Source of the DNA: Rhizophagus irregularis
Taxonomy: Eukaryota > Glomeromycota > Glomeromycetes > Glomerales > Glomeraceae
Length of the DNA stretch: 64,000 bases
Assembly (NCBI RefSeq): GCF_026210795.1
Contig: NC_089457.1
Location: forward strand, 1,116,001-1,180,000
Reading direction: 5' to 3'
Shown: positions 36,197 to 46,566 of the stretch, one piece after another
Position numbering within the stretch: position 1 is the first letter of the stretch
Layout of the letters: every line of letters starts with the position of its first letter
The notes under the pieces: generated by a model
Databases searched by the model: none
What the model saw: only the letters and a program-made list of their open reading frames with translations
What the model was told of the DNA's origin: nothing
Position numbers and translations under genes: made by a program

Positions 36197-36689
36197 TATT
36201 AGATTTGATTTTATTTTTATAATTTGATTTTGGGATGAGTAAAAATTTGAAAGAAAGTCGTAAAATGTCACTTTAAATAAAATTTGAACAATACCTCTTT
36301 GGTTTGATTTTATTTCTCGTTTCAATTAAAATTTAATTTATTAGACTTTTCATCATTAAACATATTAATTAAATCTCATGCGGATATGGATTATCTAAAT
36401 ATAAATATCATGATTCTAAATATAGATATAAATCACTTAATTTATTTTAATTTTTTTTTAAAAAAAAATCTTAGTTTGATTTCAATTAAAAATAATTAAA
36501 AATCATGTACATGTTTTGGTTATTTAAATATAAATATCAATATATTATATTTAAAAATAAAACAATTTATTATTAGCACATTCTATTGAATTTTAAAAAA
36601 AAAATCATCAATATATCATATTTAAAAATAAAACAATTATATTCTGATTAAATATTTTGCGTACATTTCTTAAAAAAATCATAAAAAAA

Positions 36690-36900
36690 ATCTTGTACGT
36701 CATACATGCAATTACTAAATATCATCCCCTTGTGATAAATAAAAAATTACGCAACACAAATTCAACACAAACTCAACACAAATTTAACAAATTTAACGAA
36801 ATTTGGCCAAAATTAACAAATTTTTTACCAGAATTATCAACACAAATTGAACACAAATTTCAGTCACGATTTATTTATGTCACGCCCGTGTTGTTAATAA
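36690..36900. repeat. Copy D left subterminal conserved block
   Basis: Contains ATGCAATTACTAAATATCAT, CAACACAAATTTAACAAATT and GTCACGCCCGTGTTGTTAA. It matches 20915-21130 directly and 42610-42840 inversely. It lies about 100 bp downstream of the transposase stop codon. Confidence 0.75.
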
Positions 36901-37006
36901 TTAAATAAATAAATCTGCATTTTATTTATGATATGGAAAACGTGACCATAAATTCTTTTAAGGATATAATTTTATTAAAATAAATCAAAACTCCTATATC
37001 AAGTGA

Positions 37007-39986
37007 CTAAAAAATATATTTATTTACGAAATATTCATTTTGTTTATCAAATCGGGGTACTATGTGAACGACACCATGTATAGACTCTATAGCTACAAAG
37101 TTATATAATTCTATCAATTTTAAGTGAGGACATCCATATAAATATGGGTTCCTTTTAGATTTAAAATCGTACCATTGAATTAATGCGAGATTTAGCGGTG
37201 GGTCTGTTAATACTTCTGCTAACAATAAGGCCTATAAATAATAAATATTTATTAATACTTTTATAATAAATTATTACATAAATTGGAAAAATACCTGTCC
37301 ATAACAAAGTCCTTTGTCTGATATATATTCATTTGATTCTTCAGAATCCATTGAAATAGCTATGTCGCTAAACCATACTTTATTATGATACCTGTTTGTG
37401 GCACGCATTATGGCACCATTTTCCAGTGTTACCGATCCGTACATGTTTATTCGGGTTTCACCAATAATTGTGAAACCATCAAGTAAATCTAGATATGAAT
37501 CCAGACAACTTATAAATCTAGCAAAACCAGTCTGCATTTTATTGTCTACGGAATCTTTTTTTTCATTAAAAAATGTATTTGCATCTTGTAAAGAGAATTC
37601 AAAGAGTCTTGCAGAAAATTTACAAGTGCGAGGTGTTTTTGCCAGATTCACTGAATGTTGAGACATTCTAATAGATATTGCTTGACGTTTTATCTATTAA
37701 TTTAATTTCCATCTTAAGTTATATAATAAATATATACAATAAATAAAATTTTCAAATACTTACAGTTCGTAAAATCTGAGGTTCGACATCTTTTTTATTG
37801 CTAATTCGGTAGGGTATTTTAACGAAATATTTGTGAAGACTTTCGTAAGTTTCTGTAGTATAGCCATTTATTGCGCCATAAGATCGTATTGAGTCAATAA
37901 TATGATAAACCCATGAATGCAATTTAGGTAACTTCAAATTGGAAGGAGAAACAAATTTAAAAGCCTTGACAAACATCCGGGCCCATCTATGTATTGCATT
38001 CTAAAACTTAAATGTTAATTTAATTTATTTAATTTAAATTTTCAATTTTACTAAAATTTTAATACATACATTAAATTTCTCCAAGTCACTTTCACTAAAT
38101 TCTTCATATCTACTTAAAATATACATTTCATTCCAATATTCGTACAATTTCGTAAGATCATCATTATTTACAAAATTATCTACTTCATTGTTATTTTCAT
38201 CATATAAATTATCAATAACAAATATCATGACTTTCATCAAACTTCGATATTCATTAGCAGTTAATCTTGCAATTGACTGCAGTCCATTGGAAAAAATTTT
38301 AATGGCGGGAAAACGTGGGATTGCTGCTAGACGGCGATCTACTTCTTCAACTAATTTATTACCATTAACATGTTGCAATTTTAAGATATCGCACGTGAAG
38401 ATAATTTGATAACGAAATAAACCTAAATCTAAATGATGCATTCTGTCAGGAACAGTAGCCAAGTAGATATTTATATTCCTTGATAATATAAATATTTATA
38501 ATTAATTATATATGTTATTATAATTATTTCTACTTTTGCATACTTACGGTAAATCCCAAAAAAAATTATGTACAGATTCTATGCAAACAGATCTTTGTGT
38601 ATCATTTTCAAAATGTTTACGCATTTCATCATGAGTTCTTAGTATTACATTGTTAACCGATAAGTCTATATTTGCAAGATTTTCCCTTTTAACTAAACAG
38701 GAGTGACATGGAAGGTTTGAATTGGAGGATTTATAAACTAAACAAAAACTTGCGGCCTCCGGCCAATCTGCAATAATAGTTGAAACTCTAGGATAAAACC
38801 AGGTATTTTCATTATTTATAAAAAGGTCTATACCATCTTTTAATAAAATAATAGGTTCTAGTAAATGACGTAAAGATTTATGAAAGGTATCACGAACCAG
38901 ATCTTTATTTGCAGCTTCTAAAATTGGTAAATATCCCAAAAGTTGCTTTGCATCCTGTTTATTACGACGCCATATTGGGATATTACCTAATGTAATATAT
39001 ATTGGATGCAATTGACTTTTTCCTAATGTATCTGTAGTTGTTGCATCTGAATATAAAATAATTGATAATAATTTGGAACCAGTAGGTAAGGATTCTTGCG
39101 TAGTTTTCCACCATTTTCCAGTGTTTTGTTCACTGTAAATACTTTCTCTATTATACTATAAAATAATATAAATAAATTAAAATAAATATTATTTAAATTA
39201 TTGAATTAACTAATATTTACTATTTACCTCATAGTTTTCGTAAGATAGCGCAAAATTTTGTGTTATGTCAGGAACAGTTAAGATATTTTTGATGCACTGT
39301 ATTAAGTTTTGATAATAAAGAAAATAATCTTTATCTTTATGTTTTGTTATAAGAACTTTACTAAATTCTAAATTAGAAAACTTCATATTATTCATAAATG
39401 CTCGTCCCTGTTCGATATTTTTTGGTAATGGTGATTCTGTAAGATTTGAATGTTTATTAAAAAAACGTATTATTTCATTACCACCTTTATTGTTTATTTT
39501 ATATTTCGTTACTAATAACATTAGATCTTTATAAGCATCATTAGGAAATTCTGTGCAAGTTTTGGTATTGAGATTTTTGGGTTCTTCAAAAATTTCAGGC
39601 TCTTCAGATGAATCTAATATATTTTCAAAGTTACTATCTTCAAGGCTCATCTCTGATATTGCACTTCCAATACTGTCAAATGACATATTTTGTACATTAT
39701 TATCATCATTCACCTAAAATTATAAACCAAAATGAGTTAGTATAATTTGAGCTTTTTCTTTAAAAAGAATAATCTGGAATAACATAATTACCTCAACTTT
39801 ATCATTTTCATATTCACTACTTAGATTACTTCTTGTATCCATTTCACTGCTATATTTTTCACTATCATTATTATCATCATCATCTTCTACTTCTACTTCT
39901 ACATTTTTTAAGCATTTTTGGGCGTGTTGAGTATATGCAAAGCGTTGACTGAATATTCGCATACAAAGGGGGCATTTGAAACTCAT
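37007..39986 (-). CDS. Plavaka transposase, intact seven-exon copy (852 aa)
   Basis: Exons: 39792-39986, 39228-39713, 38548-39155, 38070-38478, 37764-38000, 37295-37693, 37007-37231. All junctions have GT donors and AG acceptors in matching phase and no stop until TAA-type termination after NEYFVNKYIF. Exon 1: one C2HC finger (CPLCMRIFSQRFAYTQHAQKC) then an Asp/Glu-rich stretch. Exon 3: the core (LYSDATTTDTLGKS, GNIPIWRRNKQDAKQLLGY, LPCHSCLVKREN, a likely zinc site). Exon 4: PDRMHHLDLGLFRY and FPAIKIFSNGLQS. Exon 5: KLPKLHSWVYHIIDSIRSYG. It binds element ends and cuts and pastes DNA through an RNase H-like fold, by family knowledge. It is the only transposase in the window without a visible lesion, so D may be autonomous. 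Transcribed away from the accessory gene. Confidence 0.85.
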
Positions 39987-41130
39987 GTTACTAAATTAAC
40001 GCGTCAAATTTGATGAAAAGTATCAATTCACTATTTAATTTATATGAGATTATGTGTGCTAATAAAATTATATTGCAAATTCATTGTAAAAATTTAATGA
40101 ATTAATTGAATGGATTACAATTGATTGAGTTATTTGAATAGACACGACTACGCAAATTTACGCATTAATGAATGGAACTGGCTGTAAGAATCTGGTGGCT
40201 AATATCGCGGAATCATTCGCAATTTTACGCATTATAGCAAAATTTAAAATATGCGAAACACTCAGCAATTTTGCTGTTGGGAACTTGCCGCCAAGTTCGT
40301 GGGTTGGCAAATCTAAAAATAAATGTAACAAGTCTATGATGTACCATATAAATATTGTTTATTATTTTATTTACTATTTCAATTTGCCGGCAACCTGCCA
40401 AGTGAATCTGACAGCAAAAGTGCTGAGTGTTTCGCATATTTTGAATTTGCTGTAACGGGCTGTAAGAATTCGGATGGCTTATTCAATCGGCTAATCATCT
40501 GATAATCAGCCGCAAATTTATTGGCTTAACACGGCAAATCACTTTTACAATAATGGACGGATGATCAGCCACAAATTTATGCGATAATCAGGTTATAAGC
40601 GCTCAAGATCACTATCAATCTGATCAGCCAAATGAGTTCACTGGCTGCAACTTTTTTTTTCCATGCATAAAAGCCCCAACATGTGTAACATGTTATTTTT
40701 TTATAAATTGGATTTGATTAATATTTCGATTGTACTATGTGCTTTTACGAGAGTTTTTTTTTAAAGTTCTCTTATGAAAGTGTTACAATATTTTTTCGTA
40801 ATATCACGATGCAAAATTTTTGCATTAGTACATTCATTTTTTGTAATATTTCGCATTAGTTCATCCATTTTTCGCAATATTTCGCAAGTTTTTTTTCTTT
40901 TTAGTATAGAATGGCGGAAATTACCTTATGGCAGCTTGCCTCCTTTTTCTGAATTTCTGATTCATGTATTTCCCCCTTTTTCCTCATCCTTTTCGAATTT
41001 TCTAGTTCACCTTTTTCTCATATACCTTTCTTTTTTCTCATATATTTCCTCTTTTTTCTCATATATTTCCTCTTTTTTCTCATATATTTCCTCCTTTTTC
41101 TCATATTTTCGTTTCAAATTTATTATCATA
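39987..41130. promoter_or_regulatory. Divergent intergenic region of copy D
   Basis: 1.14 kb between transposase and accessory-gene starts. Holds a fold-back at about 40234-40452 (arms ATATGCGAAACACTCAGCA) and a CTCATATATTTCCTCTTTTT tandem array at 41010-41105 next to the accessory start. Both are shared with copy A. Likely bidirectional promoter region. Confidence 0.5.
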
Positions 41131-42549
41131 ATGGCTACAAAGCGTGACGAGAAACGAAGAATTGACGATAATGAAAGATTTTCAAAACGTAGTACTGAGG
41201 GTAGCGAAGCTGAGAAGCGAGTGAGAATATCCGATGATAGTGTTGATGGTATATATGACATAATATGTATCATATTCTTTATAAAAGAAATTATATAATA
41301 TATAGTTAAATTATATTTTATTGTTAAAGTTAATAAAAAACAATAGAAAAACTATTAAGAACCAATTCGCAGATAATTTCTAGCTTGAAGTTCTTATCAC
41401 CGGACAAAAAAATCTCGAAACCCGTCTCTCGAGCATAGAAAAAAAGCTCAACAATAATAACAAAAATAATAATAATACAATAGATCCGGAGTATGTAAAG
41501 GTAATAAAGATGAATATTATTTAATGTAAACCTGAAATGCTAACCTCGTTTGATTAGGAGCTCGTTAAGAAGGTGTCGAAAATTTTATTTGAAAATTTTG
41601 TTTATCCTTCGCAAGACGAGTACAAACTCGCTACCGAAAAATATTTAAAAGACGAAAATCCAGAATTTATGCGCCAGTTCAAAAAAAATCAATGGATTAT
41701 TTTTTTCGAAAAAAAAAATTGCCCCGACTGTAAGTTAAAGCAATTATGAATTTTATTAAATTTCATACTAACATTTTTTTTTAATAGTTAGTACAACAAC
41801 ATAGAAGCATACGAGGGACGTTCGTATGTCTAGAGTTAAAGACGTTATGTATTCTGTTTTCGAAGCGACTGGGCGTAAATTACCGTCTATTAACGCTCAG
41901 GCTAGTCCGTCAAAGATTCAGGAATGGAAGAGTAAGGCGGAGGTGAAAAGATGTTACAACAACCTATTTAAAAAGGTTAAAGATGGGCAACCTACGACAT
42001 ATATGTCGCTGATAATTGATAAGTTGCGAAAAGAAAATAAAAATCCCTCAAAAACACAAATAGCGTATGCGATTAGCATATGTGAAACGTACTTAAATCC
42101 TAATAATCAAAACATTCAAATGAGCGAAAGTATAATGAAGTCGAAGATAATCAACAACTTAGTAAGTTTTTAATTTACAATTTGCAAAATGTGAATTATT
42201 TGAATTACAGTTTATTTATTTATTTATTGATTTTTAGCAAAAGTTGGAAAATAGGGATAAATTTACACATTCGGACGATAATTCTCATGATGGTAATGAT
42301 GTAGACGATGGTGGTGATAGAGCAGCTGACGATAGAGCAGGTGCGGCTGATGATGATGTGACTAACGATGGTAGGCCTAACGATGGTGCGGCTAACGATG
42401 ATGCGGCCAACGATGGTACGGCCAACGATGGTGCGGCCAATGATGGCATAGCTGACGATGATATACTTTCTATTGACTCTTATAACACGGAGGAGGAAGG
42501 TCGGTATGTAAATAGTTTATTAGAGAATTATGGGTTGCATAAAAAATAA
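41131..42549 (+). pseudogene. Accessory gene of Plavaka copy D (unknown family), one frameshift
   Basis: Exon 1 41131-41248 (MATKRDEKRRIDDNERFSKR, basic). Exon 2 to about 41501 encodes a Gln/Asn-rich coiled-coil ending NNNTIDPEYVK. Exon 3 from about 41558 reads LVKKVSKILFENFVYPSQDE and WIIFFEKKNCPDC. Exon 4 includes HRSIRGTF, VKDVMYSVFEATGRKLP and YMSLIIDKLRKENKNPSKTQ. The last exon is acidic with GAANDDAAND repeats and ends LLENYGLHKK. Compared with copy A, one base is missing near 41381 in exon 2, which brings a stop, so D's copy is probably broken while its transposase is intact. Basic start, coiled coil and acidic tail suggest a DNA-binding partner of the transposase; I do not recognise the fold. 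Confidence 0.6.
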
Positions 42550-42609
42550 ATATTATTTTTTATATATATCACACGTAATAGCATTTTTTCCATAATTAAT
42601 ATAGTTTTA

Positions 42610-42840
42610 ATAAATAAAATGGTTATTAATTCTTAACAACACGGGTGTGACATAAATAAATCGTGGCTGAAATTTGTGTTCAATTTGTGTTCAATTTGTG
42701 TTGATAATTCTGGTAAAAATTTGTTAATTTTGGCCAAATTTCGTTAAATTTGTTAAATTTGTGTTGAATTTGTGTTGATAATTTTTAATTTATCACGAGG
42801 GGATAATATTTAGTAATTGTGCATATACAATTTCTGTGAT
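42610..42840. repeat. Copy D right subterminal conserved block
   Basis: Inverted counterpart of 36690-36900: TTAACAACACGGGTGTGACA at the left and AATTTGTGTTGATAATTTTT towards the right. It starts about 60 bp after the accessory gene's stop, so both genes of D end against the same block. Confidence 0.75.
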
Positions 42841-43689
42841 TTTTTAAAATGCGGATTTCCGTAATTTTACGATATCGTATTTTCTGGCCAATCAAATTAG
42901 GCTGATCCTTGCATGTGATTTAATCATTTAATCATTTAATGATCTCGCGTTTTTGTCTTATTTATTTTTGTTTCTTATTTCTTTATTCTTTTGTTCAATA
43001 TTTTTAATTTTTTTGTCTCTTCTTTCTATTATTTCTTTAATTATATACAATATATTTACATATATTTCATAATTTATTGCTTTGCAGGTATAGAAATATT
43101 TGTTTATTAATACTAATTATTTTCATTTTTTTTTACCTCTTTGTTATTTTGTATCGTAATACTAACAATAATATCCATGTTTCCTTTATTCCTTTTTACT
43201 TGTACTTTAATACTAACGATACTAACAATACTAACAACATGTTTATTTTTTCCTTTCTCTTTATTTCTTTATTCTTTTGTTCAATTACTTTGCAGGTATA
43301 GAAATATTTATTTATTAATACTAATTATTTTAATATTAACGCGTTTTTTTTTACCTCTTTGTTACTTTATGTCGTAATACTAACAATACTATCTACGTTT
43401 CCTTTATTTCTTTTTACTTGTACTTTAATACTAACGATAATATCCATGTTTCTTTTACTCCTTTTACTGTTTCTTTAACTCTTTTTACCTTAATACTAAC
43501 AATAATAACAATATTTCTTTTATCTTTATATCTAATACTAACGTTACTATAGCTGTTTCTCTTCTTTTTACGTCTAATAATATTGTTACTCTACTCTTTC
43601 TCTTTTTTACTTTTATGTATTCTGTATATATTAATAAATACTTGTAATTTTTTATGATTATATCTAATAAAACATACATTATATAAACT

Positions 43690-44188
43690 TATAGTACAGA
43701 AAATGAAGTATTATTTATCGAAATATTTTGAAATATTACGAAATATTAAGTTGTGTAAAATCACAGAATATTACGAATCGTCAAATTATGGAACATTACG
43801 CATCATAGAATTTCGAAATATTTTAAAAAGTTGCGAAGTATTACGCAGTAAAATTACGGAATATTACGAATCGTAAAATTACGAAGCCTTGCATACAGTA
43901 ATATTTCGAAATATTTTAAAAAGTTACAAAATATTACGCTTACGCAAACTTGCGGCGGGTCTGAAAACTTACGAAATATTATGTAAAATTACGAAATATT
44001 GCGAACCGCAAAATTACGGAATATTACAAATCGTAAAATTACGAAGCTTTGCATATCGTAATATTTCGAAATATTTTAAAAAGTTACGAAATATTACGCT
44101 TACGCAAACTTGCGGTGGGTCTGGAAGCTTACGAAATATTATGATGTGTAAACTTGCGCAACTTTTCGCACTATATAATTTCCTGATG
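43690..44188. repeat. Copy D right subterminal array
   Basis: ACGAAATATTACGAATCGTA and TTACGCTTACGCAAACTTGC words recur up to the terminus. It mirrors 19566-20060 of copy A. The short 43060-43660 tract next to it mirrors 20100-20680. Confidence 0.75.
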
Positions 44189-46305
44189 TAGTATAATCAG
44201 TTAAAAGAGACTTAAGGAGGATTAATTGGGTTGGTAAAGAATTAATCATTTGTGAAATTTGAGCAGGACGACTAGGCCTAGATGTGGTCAATTTAAACAA
44301 TAATCTATCCAAGAATTTGTTCACAGCAATAAGCATGGTAAGTTCAGGAGGATATTTATAGTGATGAGTATTGGATACATGTTGGAATGGTAGAGAATCA
44401 ATGGCACCACCAAGAATAGAACGTTTAAGAGCGTGCCAAAGTTTGTCCAATGAAAGAGCTGAAAGTGAAGATACTGAAGGGTGGTGTGTGGTCAAGTATA
44501 ACTCAAGACGTGAGTTTACTTCATTGGAAAATTTGTCCCAAGTGTCATCTTTCAAATTTTTATAAAGAAAGATGGTGCGTTGTTCGCTTTTCTGCTTTAA
44601 TCGAGCTTTGGATAAAATAGCGAAAGCATGAGCTAAAATCAAAGGCCGTTATAAGTACACGATGATCAGTAAATTGATTATCATTCAGCTTAGGACAAGT
44701 TGCAACTTGAGAGAAAAGACCGGGAGCAGGAAATCCAGGGGATGACCAGATATAATCAAGTCTTGAAGAACCATTTTGATGATAAAAGGTAGGACTAGGA
44801 TCTGAAATTGAGGAAATATGGGATTGGTGATCTGTAAAATATCGAGAAGAAAGTGATCGTAAAATTTTCAAATGATGTTGAGGAAGATGTGAATGTGAAA
44901 TTTTATCTGCATTAAAATCACCAAGGATAACTACGTGATAGTTATTGGAACGGGCTTGTTCAAGCCATAAATTAAGTTGAACAAGAATAACATCACGTTC
45001 TTTATAATGAATAGAATGATAAGGATGAATATAAACAGAGATAATAGAAATTTTTGTCTGATGAAAAAAAAGATCTAATTTTAAAAGACGACCTTTCCAG
45101 GGATCAATCTTCTGAACATGTTTGTGTAAAGGATGGCGAAGTAAAAGACCAACACCATCATGTGGTCGCGAATTAGAGGGGAAAGAAGCCCAATAAGATT
45201 TAAAATTATATTGGGAATGTTCATTTTGATAAATAAATTTAGCACTAGAAGAAGTAAGACGAGTATCATTTAAAGATAAAACGCCAAAAGAAGAATGAAA
45301 GAAATAATTTAACAAATGCAGTTGTCGTACAGGGGAACATAATCCATTAACATTGATTTGTCCAAAGTTAATAAGAGGGGAAGAAAAAGGAGGAGAAGGG
45401 GGATTATAAGGACTATTAAAATTAGGTATCGCACTATCAGGGGGGTGAAATCCCTGTGAGACACCCGATACAAGTTGGTGTTCAATCATTAGAAGGGGAG
45501 GGTTTTGAAGGAGGAGAAGGAGTCCAATTTTTCCATAATCGAACCAAGTTGGGCAGAAAGATTCTTTTGTGTAGTAGTAACATTAAAAATTTCTGATTGC
45601 AAACGGGAAGTGTTAGCGTCGGGGGTAATATTAGTAGGTTGGGAAACAGGTAAGGGGACATGTTGTTTTGATAGGATGGAGCTAGGATCCAAAGCTGAGA
45701 AAGAAGCATCAGGAGAAACGTCCATAAGAGAAGAGGAAGTATGGGGAGGAAGATTGAAACCAGAATTCGTGTCATGGGTTGGAGCATCATCCCATCCATT
45801 ATCATAAGAATAATTTTGATTTTCATGATCATCACGAGGCGGATACAAATCAGAGTCACCAGGGTTATCATAAAACTTCATTGATTCAAGCTCAGATAGC
45901 CTATATTCATGGGACGTGATAGTATCATTCATCCAAGAGACAGTTTCCTCGAGAGTATGGAGGGTGTTAGCGATCTCTTTAATCTGCGCCTTTAGTTCAT
46001 CAATAATATGTTGAGGAAGCGTAGGGGCAGGATTGTCAGATGAAGAAGTAGGTGTCATAGAAATAATAGGATGAGGTTTGTGCGGAGGTTGAGTAGGTCC
46101 GGAAGAATTTCCATTGTTCCTGGGATTATTATTACTATTGTTAGTCCAGTTACTACTTCGAGGAGTATTGGGACGAGAAGTGTTAGACTTATTATTGCTG
46201 TTGTTAGAGCGGGATGAAGAGGAATTATTATTGCGAGATCGAGAATTGGAACGCGATCTTAAACGGGAATTAGAATTGTCACGTGATTGTCGTGAATCCT
46301 GACGG
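44189..46305 (-). pseudogene. LINE remnant (ORF1 end and endonuclease), cut at both ends
   Basis: Minus-strand non-LTR retrotransposon. ORF1 piece (46305-45489): a Ser/Arg/Asn-rich stretch (SRLRSRSNSRSRNNNSSSSR) then a coiled coil (IIDELKAQIKEIANTLHTLE). Its stop codon overlaps the ORF2 start in the pentamer TAATG at 45489, as in elements that reinitiate translation. ORF2 begins MIEHQLVSG and holds an APE-type endonuclease with INFGQINVNGLC, ILGDFNADK and SRLDYIWSS. A frameshift near 44600 leads to SRLKQKSEQRTIF. It ends at 44189 inside ORF2 where copy D begins, so reverse transcriptase is missing. The 5' side starts within ORF1 (5' truncation typical of target-primed insertion) directly after a copy of the local target site. 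Confidence 0.8.
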
Positions 46306-46320
46306 ATATTTGGTGATTAT
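46306..46320. repeat. Internal copy of target site ATATTTGGTGATTAT
   Basis: The exact 15-mer separates the LINE body from the M unit. It is identical to 50573-50587 on the far side of M, and to the uninterrupted MITE X1 (from about 12631), so it derives from the insertion target, not from M or the LINE. Confidence 0.9.
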
Positions 46321-46566
46321 TTTACAAGTGTTTTGTAAGTTTAGTGGCCACTACTTTCCGCACCCTCTATTGAAGGCTATGGAGGTAGGTCGTTCGTTTG
46401 CATCGATACCGGCTAGCACTGATGTAACCATCCTGCCACCTTTTAACAGGGACAATTCAACACCACAACCAGAACGCAAGGACTTATCCCAGGGACCCGA
46501 AGGCCTTCGAATCTGCTGAACACCACCCTACTCGTCCTTTAATCCGTTGCATGATACTGTAATGGC

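Larger units (their letters stand above)
34673..44188 (-). mobile_element. Plavaka-type element, copy D, full length (9.5 kb), three genes
   Basis: Inverted ends CATCAGGAAATTTTATAG (34673) and the complement of CATCAGGAAATTATATAG (44188). Inside: subterminal arrays at both ends, a Myb/SANT-type gene (35556-36196), the intact transposase (37007-39986), a divergent intergenic region and the accessory gene (41131-42549). Conserved 200-bp subterminal blocks lie inverted at 36690-36900 and 42610-42840. The left flank is TT within copy A's last transposase exon. The right flank is TA within a LINE frame. The two flanks are not parts of one target site, so a rearrangement or misassembly has changed one side. 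Confidence 0.85.

Noticed and set aside
40168-40455. Frames over the fold-back in the Plavaka intergenic regions (also 31360-31683)
   Set aside because: Open in both A and D only because the sequences are near-identical. They read through a palindrome and into non-coding DNA.
19555-44188. The whole A-plus-D block as one 24.6-kb transposable unit with TA duplications
   Set aside because: The outer flanks (polymerase gene and LINE ORF2) are both broken exactly at the ends and cannot be one pre-insertion site. The internal end at 34673 shows D is a complete element by itself.
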